The notes beneath the pieces were generated by a model. That model ran no database searches. It saw only the letters and a program-made list of their open reading frames with translations, and was not told the DNA's origin. From Myxococcota bacterium (GTDB lineage: Bacteria > Myxococcota_A > UBA9160 > UBA4427), in NCBI GenBank assembly GCA_041389495.1, contig JAWKRT010000002.1:806001-870000 (forward strand): DNA of 64,000 nt. The letters run 5' to 3'. The stretch's first letter is position 1. Each line of letters opens with the position of its first letter. The position numbers and the translations under genes are program-made. Shown here in pieces: positions 44,645 through 51,869 of the stretch.

Positions 44645-47137
44645 GCCTCCCCGCGGCACGAAGAAGAACTCGCCGGCCTCGTGGCCGGCGAAGCGGATCG
44701 GCGCGTACTGCGGCGTCTGCTCGAAGCGCACGTCCTCGGCCGCCCACACGACGCGCGCGGCCAGCTCCTGGTGGATGGCCTGCCCCTCGAGCACCTCTTC
44801 GTTGCGCTCGAGCACGTCGAGCAGCGCGCGCGCGAAGATCGAGTGCGCGCCGCCGCCCGCGTCGAGCACGGGCTGGAGGCCGCCCGACGTGAGCGCGGTG
44901 CGCGAGCGCTTCCCGAGCATCGCGCGCTGCCAGGCGAGCCGCGCCTGCGGCGTCGACCCGGCCTCGAGCCGCGCGAGCGACGAGCGCGTGAGCGAGCCCG
45001 AATAGCACGAGTCGGCGATCACGAGCACGTGCTTCGCCGCCATCGCGTTCAGCACGTCCGTGATCGCGACGTTCGAGATCCAGTTCGCGCTCGAGTCGGG
45101 CTCGGCGTCGATCGGCAGCCAGTGGCCGCGCATGTTGGCGCGGTCGAGCTCGCCGTGGCCGGCGTAGTAGACGACGAGGTTGTCGCGCTCGGTCAGCCGC
45201 GCGCGCAGCGCGTTCAGCTTCGACAGGATCTCGTAGCGCGACGCGTCGAGTGCGAGCTCGACCTCGAAGCCGTAGCGATCGGCGAGCACCCGCGCGATCG
45301 CGCGCGCGTCCTCGCCGGCCGTCTGCAGCCGCGGCAGGTGGCGATAGGCCTCGTTGCCGATGACGAGCGCGTGATAGGTGCCGAAGTCGAGCGCGGGCCG
45401 CGCGGCGGGCGCGCGCGCCGGCGCGCGCGTGGCTTCAGGCGCGCCGAAGCGCAGCTCGCGCTGCGCGCGCTGTCCGCGCTCGTCGATCGCGACGATGCGC
45501 ACGTCGAGCCCGCCGGGCGGGACGTCGACGCGCGCGCGCACGACGCCGCGCGCCGTCGGCTCGACCTCGCGCTCGTTCACCGTGACGGCGAGCAGCCCGG
45601 CCGGCGCGTCGACGCGCGCCACCACGAGGCGCGCGCCCGCGTCGCTCGCCGCCGGCGTCACGGCGACGCCGCGCTGCAGGGGGATCGGCGGATCGATCAG
45701 GTGGATCGACGGCCCGGCGAGCTCGACGTCGGCGGGCGCGACGGCCGCGGCCGCCGACGCCGCGCGCTCGCGCTCCTCGGTCGCGGCACCGAGCTCGGTG
45801 CGCAGCCGGTCGACCTGCGCGCGCAGCGCGTCGAGCGCGGCGTCGCTCTCGGCGCGCTCGCGCTCGCTGCGCGCGAGCGACGCCTCGCGCTGCGCGAGCT
45901 CGGCGCTCGCGCGGGCCGTCTCGGCGCGTGCCCGCTCGACCTGCCGCTCGGCCGACTCGAGCGCGCGGCGTCGCTCCGCGAGCTCGCCGTCCGCGCGCTG
46001 CCGGTCGCGCTCGCCCGCGCTCGCCGCGGCGTCGTTCGCCTCCGCGAGCGCGCGGCGCGCCGCGTCGATCGCATCGCGCTCGTTCGCGAGCTCGGCGCGC
46101 GCGGCCGCGAGCTCGGCCCGCGCGCGCTCGACCGCGTCGCGCTCCTCGCCGAGCGCGTCCCGGGAACGCGCGAGCTCGGCGCGCTCCCGTTCTTTGGCGC
46201 GCGCCAGCTCGGCGCGCTCCCGTTCGTTCGCGCGCGCGCGCTCGGCGCGCTCGGTTGCGTTCGCGCGCGCCAGCTCGGCGCGCTCCTCGGCGATCGCTTC
46301 CTTCTCGCGCGCGAGGTCGGCGCGCTCCTCGCGGAGGGCGCGGTCGCGGGCGTCGAGCTCGTCCGCGCGCGCGTCGTCGTCGTCCCGCCGCGCGTCCCGC
46401 GCGGCCGCGGCGCGTTCGAGCTCTTCGTCGCGAGTGGCGGCCGCGCGTTCGAGCTCGTCGCGAGCGGCCGCGGCGCGTTCGAGCTCCGCGCGCGCGGCGG
46501 CGAGCGCGCGCTCGAGCTCGTCGATGCGGCGCTCGCGCTCGGCGTGGGCGCGCGCGTCCTCGGCGCTCGCGTGCGGCGCCTCGGCGGCGCGGAAGGCGAC
46601 GCCGTCGTCGCCGAGCCCCGCCGCGCGCGCGTACCAGCGCTGCGCGGCCGCGGGGTCGCGCTCCACGCCGAGTCCGCGCTCGGCCAGGCTCCCGAGGTTG
46701 AGCTGCGAAGGGGCGTAGCCCTGCTCGGCCGCGAGCGCGTACCAGTGCGCGGCGGCGCGGTAGTCGGGCGGCAGGCCGAGACCCTTCTCGAAGATCTCGC
46801 CGACGTAGTGCTGCGCGGTGGCGTCGCCCTGCTTCGCGAGCGGAAGCCAGACCGCGAGCGCCGACGCCTGGTTCGCGCGCGCGTGCGCGACGTACTCGCC
46901 GCCCGCGGCGCGGCAGTCCGCGGCGCTCGTCTTCACGGCGCGGCGCGCGGCGAGATAGGTTACGCGCTGGCCGAGCGCGCGGATCTGCGGCGGGAGCAGG
47001 CAGTCGACGACGAGCAGGTCGTCCGCGTCCCCGGGTGCGGCGCCGAGCGGCACCGCCGGGCCGGACGTGCAGGACGGGCCGCTTCCGAAGCCCGCGAGCA
47101 CGGCGGCGAACACGGCGGGAAGGAGGCGTCGCGGCAT
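44540..47137 (-). CDS. Caspase-fold protein with Sel1 repeats and long coiled coil
   Basis: 865 residues from ATG 47137. A signal peptide ends near GSGPSC, which may be a lipoprotein Cys although the lipobox is weak. Two or three Sel1-type repeats follow (AKQGDATAQHYVGEIFEKGLG, AAEQGYAPSQLNLGSLAERG). Residues about 195-475 are a Glu/Arg/Ala-rich coiled coil of heptads (ERAELARAKERERAELAR). A beta-rich piece then leads to a peptidase-C14/caspase domain (YHALVIGNEAYRHLPRL) with H661 in YYAGHGE and C711 in ADSCYSG. Both catalytic residues are present. The substrate is unknown; a periplasmic protease or scaffold is likely. Its stop lies 105 bp inside the autotransporter gene. Confidence 0.88.
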   Translation of the reverse strand: MPRRLLPAVFAAVLAGFGSGPSCTSGPAVPLGAAPGDADDLLVVDCLLPPQIRALGQRVTYLAARRAVKTSAADCRAAGGEYVAHARANQASALAVWLPLAKQGDATAQHYVGEIFEKGLGLPPDYRAAAHWYALAAEQGYAPSQLNLGSLAERGLGVERDPAAAQRWYARAAGLGDDGVAFRAAEAPHASAEDARAHAERERRIDELERALAAARAELERAAAARDELERAAATRDEELERAAAARDARRDDDDARADELDARDRALREERADLAREKEAIAEERAELARANATERAERARANERERAELARAKERERAELARSRDALGEERDAVERARAELAAARAELANERDAIDAARRALAEANDAAASAGERDRQRADGELAERRRALESAERQVERARAETARASAELAQREASLARSERERAESDAALDALRAQVDRLRTELGAATEERERAASAAAAVAPADVELAGPSIHLIDPPIPLQRGVAVTPAASDAGARLVVARVDAPAGLLAVTVNEREVEPTARGVVRARVDVPPGGLDVRIVAIDERGQRAQRELRFGAPEATRAPARAPAARPALDFGTYHALVIGNEAYRHLPRLQTAGEDARAIARVLADRYGFEVELALDASRYEILSKLNALRARLTERDNLVVYYAGHGELDRANMRGHWLPIDAEPDSSANWISNVAITDVLNAMAAKHVLVIADSCYSGSLTRSSLARLEAGSTPQARLAWQRAMLGKRSRTALTSGGLQPVLDAGGGAHSIFARALLDVLERNEEVLEGQAIHQELAARVVWAAEDVRFEQTPQYAPIRFAGHEAGEFFFVPRGGSAQLDAQAGGRAVAGEIAVAEEALVLGEGHPPAR

Positions 47138-47639
47138 GCGCACGACAGTCTACCCAGCCGGCCGCGCGCCATGGCGCGCGGCGGCCGCGGCGCTCCTCGT
47201 CGCCGTCGCCGCCGCGAGCGCCGCGCGGGCCGACGTCGAGATCCGGCCCGTGCTCGCGGCGACGTGCGACGGCGCGGCCGCGTCGCTCCCGCCCGCGAGC
47301 GGATCCGCGGACGCGTGGGCCGCGCGCGCCGCGGAGCTCGGCGCGGCGCGCTTCGTGATCGACGCTGCGGGCAGTGTCGCCGAGATCGCGCGGCCGGAGG
47401 CCGGCGACGCCGCGATCACCATCGTCGCGCTCGTGAATCCGCCCGCGGGCCGGGACTTCCCCGACGAGCAGATGGTCGCGCTCGTGCTGCTCGTCGACGA
47501 GCTGCGCGCGCTCGAGGGCGGCGCGTCGCGCGTGCCGCGCGCGGTGTGGGGTGAGGGTGCGTGCGCGCGCCGCTCCGACGCGGTCGCCGCGTTCGACTGG
47601 AGCGCCTTCGTCGACCGCCTCGCGCGCATCGCTCCGTAG
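47136..47639 (+). CDS. Small secreted protein of unknown function
   Basis: 167 residues. A signal peptide (AAAAALLVAVAAASAARAD) is followed by an unrecognised domain with two Cys (AATCDG, GEGACAR) and a hydrophobic core (AAITIVALVNPP, QMVALVLLVDELRALE). AAGGAGG stands nine bases before the ATG. The start codon overlaps the start codon of the divergent caspase-like gene by two bases. It is in the same 43-52 kb envelope cluster. The protein is probably real because of its signal, Shine-Dalgarno and composition, but I cannot name a family. Confidence 0.6.
   Translation: MRTTVYPAGRAPWRAAAAALLVAVAAASAARADVEIRPVLAATCDGAAASLPPASGSADAWAARAAELGAARFVIDAAGSVAEIARPEAGDAAITIVALVNPPAGRDFPDEQMVALVLLVDELRALEGGASRVPRAVWGEGACARRSDAVAAFDWSAFVDRLARIAP
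47147..47152 (-). promoter_or_regulatory. TANNNT -10, leaderless-type, Sel1-caspase gene
   Basis: On the minus strand TAGACT lies nine bases before ATG 47137. The hexamer sits inside the first codons of the plus-strand gene at 47136. Confidence 0.45.
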
Positions 47640-47657
47640 GCGGGCGGGCGCGCACGC

Positions 47658-48908
47658 CTAACGATGGTCGAGCACGCGCGTCGCGGCGACGCCGTTTCCG
47701 GCGGCCACCTCGACGTGGCGGGCGAGCGCGACGGGGGCGTCGCCGCCCGCGACGAGCGCGGGCTCCGCCGCCGTCGCGCCCGTGAGCCCGCGCGCCGCGA
47801 CCGCGGGCGTCTCGAGCACGGTCCGCTCGCTCACCGTGTGCACGCGGCCCTCGACGCGCGGGAGCGGCCGCCCCACGAGCGGAGTGAGGCTCGCCTCGAG
47901 CTCGGCGCTCCGCTCGGTCGACGCGTAGAAGTACACGTGCTCGAGACCCGCGTGGCGGTCGAGCCCGTACCAGTGCGCGGCCCCGGGGAGCGACAGCGTC
48001 GCGCCGGCGGGCACCGGCGCCGCGGGCAGGCTCGTCGGGTGGAGCGCCTGCACGCGGCCGACCGAGTCGATCGCGATCACGTACACGTAGGCGTCGGCCG
48101 ACGGGCGCGCGAAGACGCGCAGCGCGTCGGCCGCTTCGCCGTCGCCGACGCCGTCGTACACGACCGCGCCATCGGCGAGCGCCTCGAGCCCGCCGGCCGT
48201 GCGCCGCGCGACCGCGACGTCGAGGGCGAGCGGCGCGTCGACGCCGCGCGCGACGACGCCGGGCTTCGGATACAGGTCGCCCCACGGGCTCGCGCCGGCC
48301 GCCGCGCCGGCGCCCGGCGCGCTGGCGGGCGCACTGCCCGGAGCGCCGCCGGGAGCGGGCAGGGCGGGTGCGCCGCCGGGCGCGAGCGTCGCGACCGCGG
48401 GCGACGGCGCATCGTCGACCGTGCCCCAGCTCGGCGCGCCTTCGCCCGGCGCGGCGTCGCTCGCCGTGCCCCACTGCGGCGGGCCTGCCGGCGCGCTCGT
48501 CGTCGCGACGGCGGGAGCACCCGCAGGAGCGGGCGCGCCCGCCTCGGCCTGCGTGCGCGCGTACTCCGCGCGGATCTCCGCCTCGATCGCCTGCAGCTCG
48601 GCCATCTCGCGCTGGCGGCGACGCAGATCGATGTACGAGCCGGCCGCACCGTAGGCGAGCGGCGTGAGCGTCGTGACGACGCTGACCGCGGCGACGGCGT
48701 AGTTCGGATCGTCGTAGTGGTTGAGCGCGAGCACGCTCGCGGCGGCTCCGCCCGCGATCACGAGCGCGGGCAGGTACTCCTCGACCGTCTGGCAGGCGGC
48801 GACGAGCGACGCCGCGACGAGCGCCGCGACGAGCCGGTGTGCGCGGCGCGCGCGCGGCCGCGCGCGCGCGCCGTCGCGCACCGGAGCGGGGAGTCGTTGT
48901 GCATCCAC
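47658..48908 (-). CDS. Lipoprotein with DUF4384-like C-terminal region
   Basis: 416 residues from GTG 48908 (GGGAGG upstream). The lipobox is SLVAAC at the end of a typical signal, then a hydrophobic stretch (LPALVIAGGAAASVLAL), a short charged helix (RRRQREMAELQAIEAEIRAE) and a long Gly/Ala/Pro linker. The C-terminal part (ADAYVYVIAIDSVGRVQALHP, GATLSLPGAAHWYGLD, LEHVYFYAS) resembles DUF4384, a domain often coupled to caspase-like proteins. It is the last of three same-strand genes beginning with a caspase-DUF4384 protein, so a joint envelope role is likely. Confidence 0.75.
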   Translation of the reverse strand: MDAQRLPAPVRDGARARPRARRAHRLVAALVAASLVAACQTVEEYLPALVIAGGAAASVLALNHYDDPNYAVAAVSVVTTLTPLAYGAAGSYIDLRRRQREMAELQAIEAEIRAEYARTQAEAGAPAPAGAPAVATTSAPAGPPQWGTASDAAPGEGAPSWGTVDDAPSPAVATLAPGGAPALPAPGGAPGSAPASAPGAGAAAGASPWGDLYPKPGVVARGVDAPLALDVAVARRTAGGLEALADGAVVYDGVGDGEAADALRVFARPSADAYVYVIAIDSVGRVQALHPTSLPAAPVPAGATLSLPGAAHWYGLDRHAGLEHVYFYASTERSAELEASLTPLVGRPLPRVEGRVHTVSERTVLETPAVAARGLTGATAAEPALVAGGDAPVALARHVEVAAGNGVAATRVLDHR

Positions 48909-48912
48909 GGTG

Positions 48913-48984
48913 AGCCTCCCGGCCTTCCAGCGTTCCGGCCTTCCAGCTGTGCAGCTTCCCGGCCGTGCAGGTTCCCGGCCGCGG
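48913..48984. repeat. Nine-unit 8-bp periodic array between two lipoprotein genes
   Basis: Read in steps of eight: GCCTCCCG, GCCTTCCA, GCGTTCCG, GCCTTCCA, GCTGTGCA, GCTTCCCG, GCCGTGCA, GGTTCCCG, GCCGCGGG. The units are imperfect but keep the period. The array fills most of the 90-bp gap between the genes at 47658 and 48999. Confidence 0.65.
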
Positions 48985-48998
48985 GCAGGCGCGCTCGC

Positions 48999-49502
48999 CT
49001 ACTCCTGCGGCCGGCGGGCGAACACGAGCCTCGTCAGTCGTCCCGTGCGCGGGTCGTGCAGCAGCACGGCATCGTAATCGCCGGCGACGGCGAAGAACAG
49101 CCAGTCGCGCGTCGCATCGTAGGCGCGCATCGCGAGCGACAGGCCGAGCCCGATCGCGGCCGGATTCTTCGGCATCGGCAGCCTCGGGTCCGGCCGCACC
49201 TGCACGCGCTGCGCGTCCTCGCTCGCGATCGTCGTGAGCCAGCGGTCGAGCCGGTCGGGGATCTCGTTCACGGTGGCGTCGGTCCCGATGAACGCGACCG
49301 TGATCTCGGGCGACTCCTCCGCCATCGCGCGGCGCAGCTGGTCGTCGAAGAGCTTCGAGTCGAAGAACTCGAGCAGCACGGGGCCGGGCGGCGGCTTCGG
49401 CTTCGAGGCGCACGCGGCGACGGCCGCGACGGCGGCGAGGCCGGCCAGCGCGAGCGCGACGGCGCGTGCGAGATCCGAGCCGGAGTGGCGACCTAGCGAC
49501 AC
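48999..49502 (-). CDS. Small lipoprotein of unknown function
   Basis: 167 residues from GTG 49502, 13 bp after the caspase-DUF4384 stop. The signal ends in AVAACASKP, a good lipobox. The mature part (GPVLLEFFDSKLFDDQLRRAM, EITVAFIGTDATVNEIPDRLD, WLFFAVAGDYDAVLLHD) looks like a compact alpha/beta domain with no motif I recognise. The position between a caspase-like protein and a DUF4384-like lipoprotein suggests the three act together. Confidence 0.7.
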   Translation of the reverse strand: MSLGRHSGSDLARAVALALAGLAAVAAVAACASKPKPPPGPVLLEFFDSKLFDDQLRRAMAEESPEITVAFIGTDATVNEIPDRLDRWLTTIASEDAQRVQVRPDPRLPMPKNPAAIGLGLSLAMRAYDATRDWLFFAVAGDYDAVLLHDPRTGRLTRLVFARRPQE

Positions 49503-49515
49503 GGCAGCTCCGCCC

Positions 49516-51786
49516 TCAGTCCACGATCGAGAGCGTAAGCGAAGCCGCGGCCCAGTCGGGGCTCGGCTTCGGTGCGGCGGGCTCGGGGGCGGCCTCGGGT
49601 GCGACGGCCGCGCCCTCCGCCGCGGGCTCGGGCTCGGGCGTCGGGGCGGGCTCGGGAGGCGGCGCCGGGGCGTCCGGCTCGGCGGCGACCACCGCGATGC
49701 CGCGCGCGGCCGCGCGCGCGAGCGCGGGCGCGAGCTCGCCGAGCAGCACGCGGCGCACCGCGCTGCGCTCGCCACCGCGCGCGGCGCCGCGCGTGCGGAG
49801 CTCCGCCTCGAGCGCGCCGATCGCGTCGCGCAGCGCGCCGGCCGCGCGCGCGTCGCGGAAGCAGAAGGCGCGCACCGTGTCGGTGCCGGTCGGCGGCACG
49901 TAGTCGAGGAAGAAGCCCGCCGTGTTGTCGGCGCCGAGCGAGTCGGGAATGCGGACGGCGCTCGCCGGCTCGATCCGGCCGCCGGGCACGAAGCCGCTCG
50001 CCTCGGAGATCGCGTTGGGGAAGAGCAGCGCGACGCGGCCCTCCGTGTCGACGTCGACGACGACGAGCGAGCACGCCTCGCTCGCCTCGACCTCGAGCCA
50101 CAGGCTGTTGTCGGCGCTGCGCGGCTCGCCCTCCCGCCGGATGCGGAGCTCGGGCGCCGCGCTCGACGTGCGCACGACCTCGGTCTGGGGCCGTTCGCCC
50201 GGCGCGGATTCGGTGGGCGGCCGCCCGGCGATGCCGACGCGCAGCCCGAGCGCCGCGGCGTCGTTCGAGATCGAGAGCAGCTCGGCCGCGGTCAGCGAGC
50301 GCGCGAACAGCGCCGCGAGCGCGCGCGCGACCGAGCGTTCGTCGTCGCGCGACGCGGGCAGGGCGTGGCGCGCGACGAGCGCGCGGCCGTCCGCGCCGCG
50401 CACCTCGATCGCGTCCGCCGTCGCGCCGACCGCGAAGCGCGCGAACGACGCGTCGCCGACGAGCTCGAGCTCGGGCAGCGCGTCGAGGGCCGCGGCCGTC
50501 ATGCGCGCGCGCCGCTCGGCATCCGCGTCGTCCCAGCGCACGGCGACGGCGGCGACCGCCGGCGCGGGCGCGATCGCGACCGCGCGCCCCGGCGCGAGGA
50601 GCGGCGTCGCTTCGTCGCTCGTCGGGCGCGCGATCGCGTCGGCGGCCGCGCCCGGCGCACCCGCGCGATCGAGCCGCTCGACGACGACCTCGAGCTGCGC
50701 GCCGCCGGGAGCGAACGCGCGCTCGCCTTCGGGATACACGGCCCAGACCGAGCCCGGCCGCGCGCCGAGCCCGCTCCCGCGCACGAGGCGCACCGCGCCG
50801 CCTTCCTCGGGAAGGGCGGAGACCCACGCGAGGCGCGGCCGGTCGCTCTCCGCCGCGGCCGGCGGCAGCAGCGCGGTGTCGATCTGCTCCGGCCGCCCCT
50901 CGAGCTGCGGCTCGGGCAGGTCGTCGAGGCCGAGCTGCGCCTTGATGCGCTCGAGCTCGCGCTGCACGTGGTCGAACAGGCCGCGCGCGGTCGCATCCGG
51001 CGGTGCCGTCGCGAGGCTGCGCGCGAGCGCGTACGAGAAGAGCCCGTACGAGCTGCCGTCGATCGGGCCGTCGAGCGCCTCCTGGTGCGAGGCCGCACCC
51101 GCGAGCAGCAGGTGGTCGCCGCCGTCGGTCGCGACGACGCCGCGCGTCGCCGTCGCCGCGTAGAGCTCGCGGCGCTCGTCGGGCGCGACGAAGCGCGTGC
51201 GCAGCGCGCTCGCGCCGCGCGTCGCGGTGCCCGAGTGGCAGGAGTCGAGCGTGACGACGAGCCGCGTGTCCGCGAGACGCGCGAACCGCTCGCCGAGCTC
51301 GTCGTCGGTGATGTCGGGAACGCCGGGCGTGCGGCCGTCCTGCGGAACGAGCGTCTCGTCGAGCCCGTCGGCCTCGTCGCCGCCGAGGTCGGTGACCTGC
51401 GACCCGTGACCGGAGTAGTGGACGTAGACGACGTCGCCGGGCTGCGCGCGCTCGGCCAGCGCGTCGAGCTCGGCGAGGATGCCCGCGCGCGTCGCCGCCG
51501 CGTCGGTCACGACGCGGACGTCCTCCGGCGCGAACGCGAAGCGCGAGACGAGCACCTCGCGCACCGCGGCGACGTCGTTCAGCGCGCCGTTCAGGTCGGG
51601 CACGGCCTGGTAGTCGTTGATGCCGACGAGCAGCGCGCGGCGTCGGCCGCCTTCGGCGTCGGCCGCGCCGGCGAGCCCTGCGAGCGCGGACGCGACGAGG
51701 AGCGACGCGACGAGGAACGCCCGCCCGCGCGCGCGATCGAGGCGCCGCGCCGGTGCAGCGCGGCGGCGGCCGAGGCGAGCGGTCAT
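49516..51786 (-). CDS. Caspase-family protein with C-terminal DUF4384-like domain
   Basis: 756 residues. A signal peptide (FLVASLLVASALAGLAGAADA) is followed by a peptidase-C14/metacaspase domain (ALLVGINDYQAVPDLNGALND) with H127 in HYSGHGSQ and C183 in LDSCHSG, so the dyad is intact. The middle region (residues 280-500) is unassigned. A DUF4384-like domain then reads SLWLEVEASEACSLVVVDV, GRVALLFPN and GFVPGG. The tail is Pro/Glu/Ala-rich. It should be periplasmic. The ATG has TACAGT nine bases upstream and no Shine-Dalgarno. It heads the three-gene run down to 47658. Confidence 0.9.
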   Translation of the reverse strand: MTARLGRRRAAPARRLDRARGRAFLVASLLVASALAGLAGAADAEGGRRRALLVGINDYQAVPDLNGALNDVAAVREVLVSRFAFAPEDVRVVTDAAATRAGILAELDALAERAQPGDVVYVHYSGHGSQVTDLGGDEADGLDETLVPQDGRTPGVPDITDDELGERFARLADTRLVVTLDSCHSGTATRGASALRTRFVAPDERRELYAATATRGVVATDGGDHLLLAGAASHQEALDGPIDGSSYGLFSYALARSLATAPPDATARGLFDHVQRELERIKAQLGLDDLPEPQLEGRPEQIDTALLPPAAAESDRPRLAWVSALPEEGGAVRLVRGSGLGARPGSVWAVYPEGERAFAPGGAQLEVVVERLDRAGAPGAAADAIARPTSDEATPLLAPGRAVAIAPAPAVAAVAVRWDDADAERRARMTAAALDALPELELVGDASFARFAVGATADAIEVRGADGRALVARHALPASRDDERSVARALAALFARSLTAAELLSISNDAAALGLRVGIAGRPPTESAPGERPQTEVVRTSSAAPELRIRREGEPRSADNSLWLEVEASEACSLVVVDVDTEGRVALLFPNAISEASGFVPGGRIEPASAVRIPDSLGADNTAGFFLDYVPPTGTDTVRAFCFRDARAAGALRDAIGALEAELRTRGAARGGERSAVRRVLLGELAPALARAAARGIAVVAAEPDAPAPPPEPAPTPEPEPAAEGAAVAPEAAPEPAAPKPSPDWAAASLTLSIVD

Positions 51787-51795
51787 CGGCGCGCG

Positions 51796-51801
51796 ACTGT
51801 A
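51796..51801 (-). promoter_or_regulatory. TANNNT -10, leaderless-type, caspase-DUF4384 gene
   Basis: On the minus strand TACAGT lies nine bases before ATG 51786, with no Shine-Dalgarno. Confidence 0.5.
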
Positions 51802-51869
51802 GCAGCGCGGCGCCGCGCCGCGCATGCTCGGGGCGTGTGCACGCGACCGCCCGCCGCAGCTCCGCGCCG

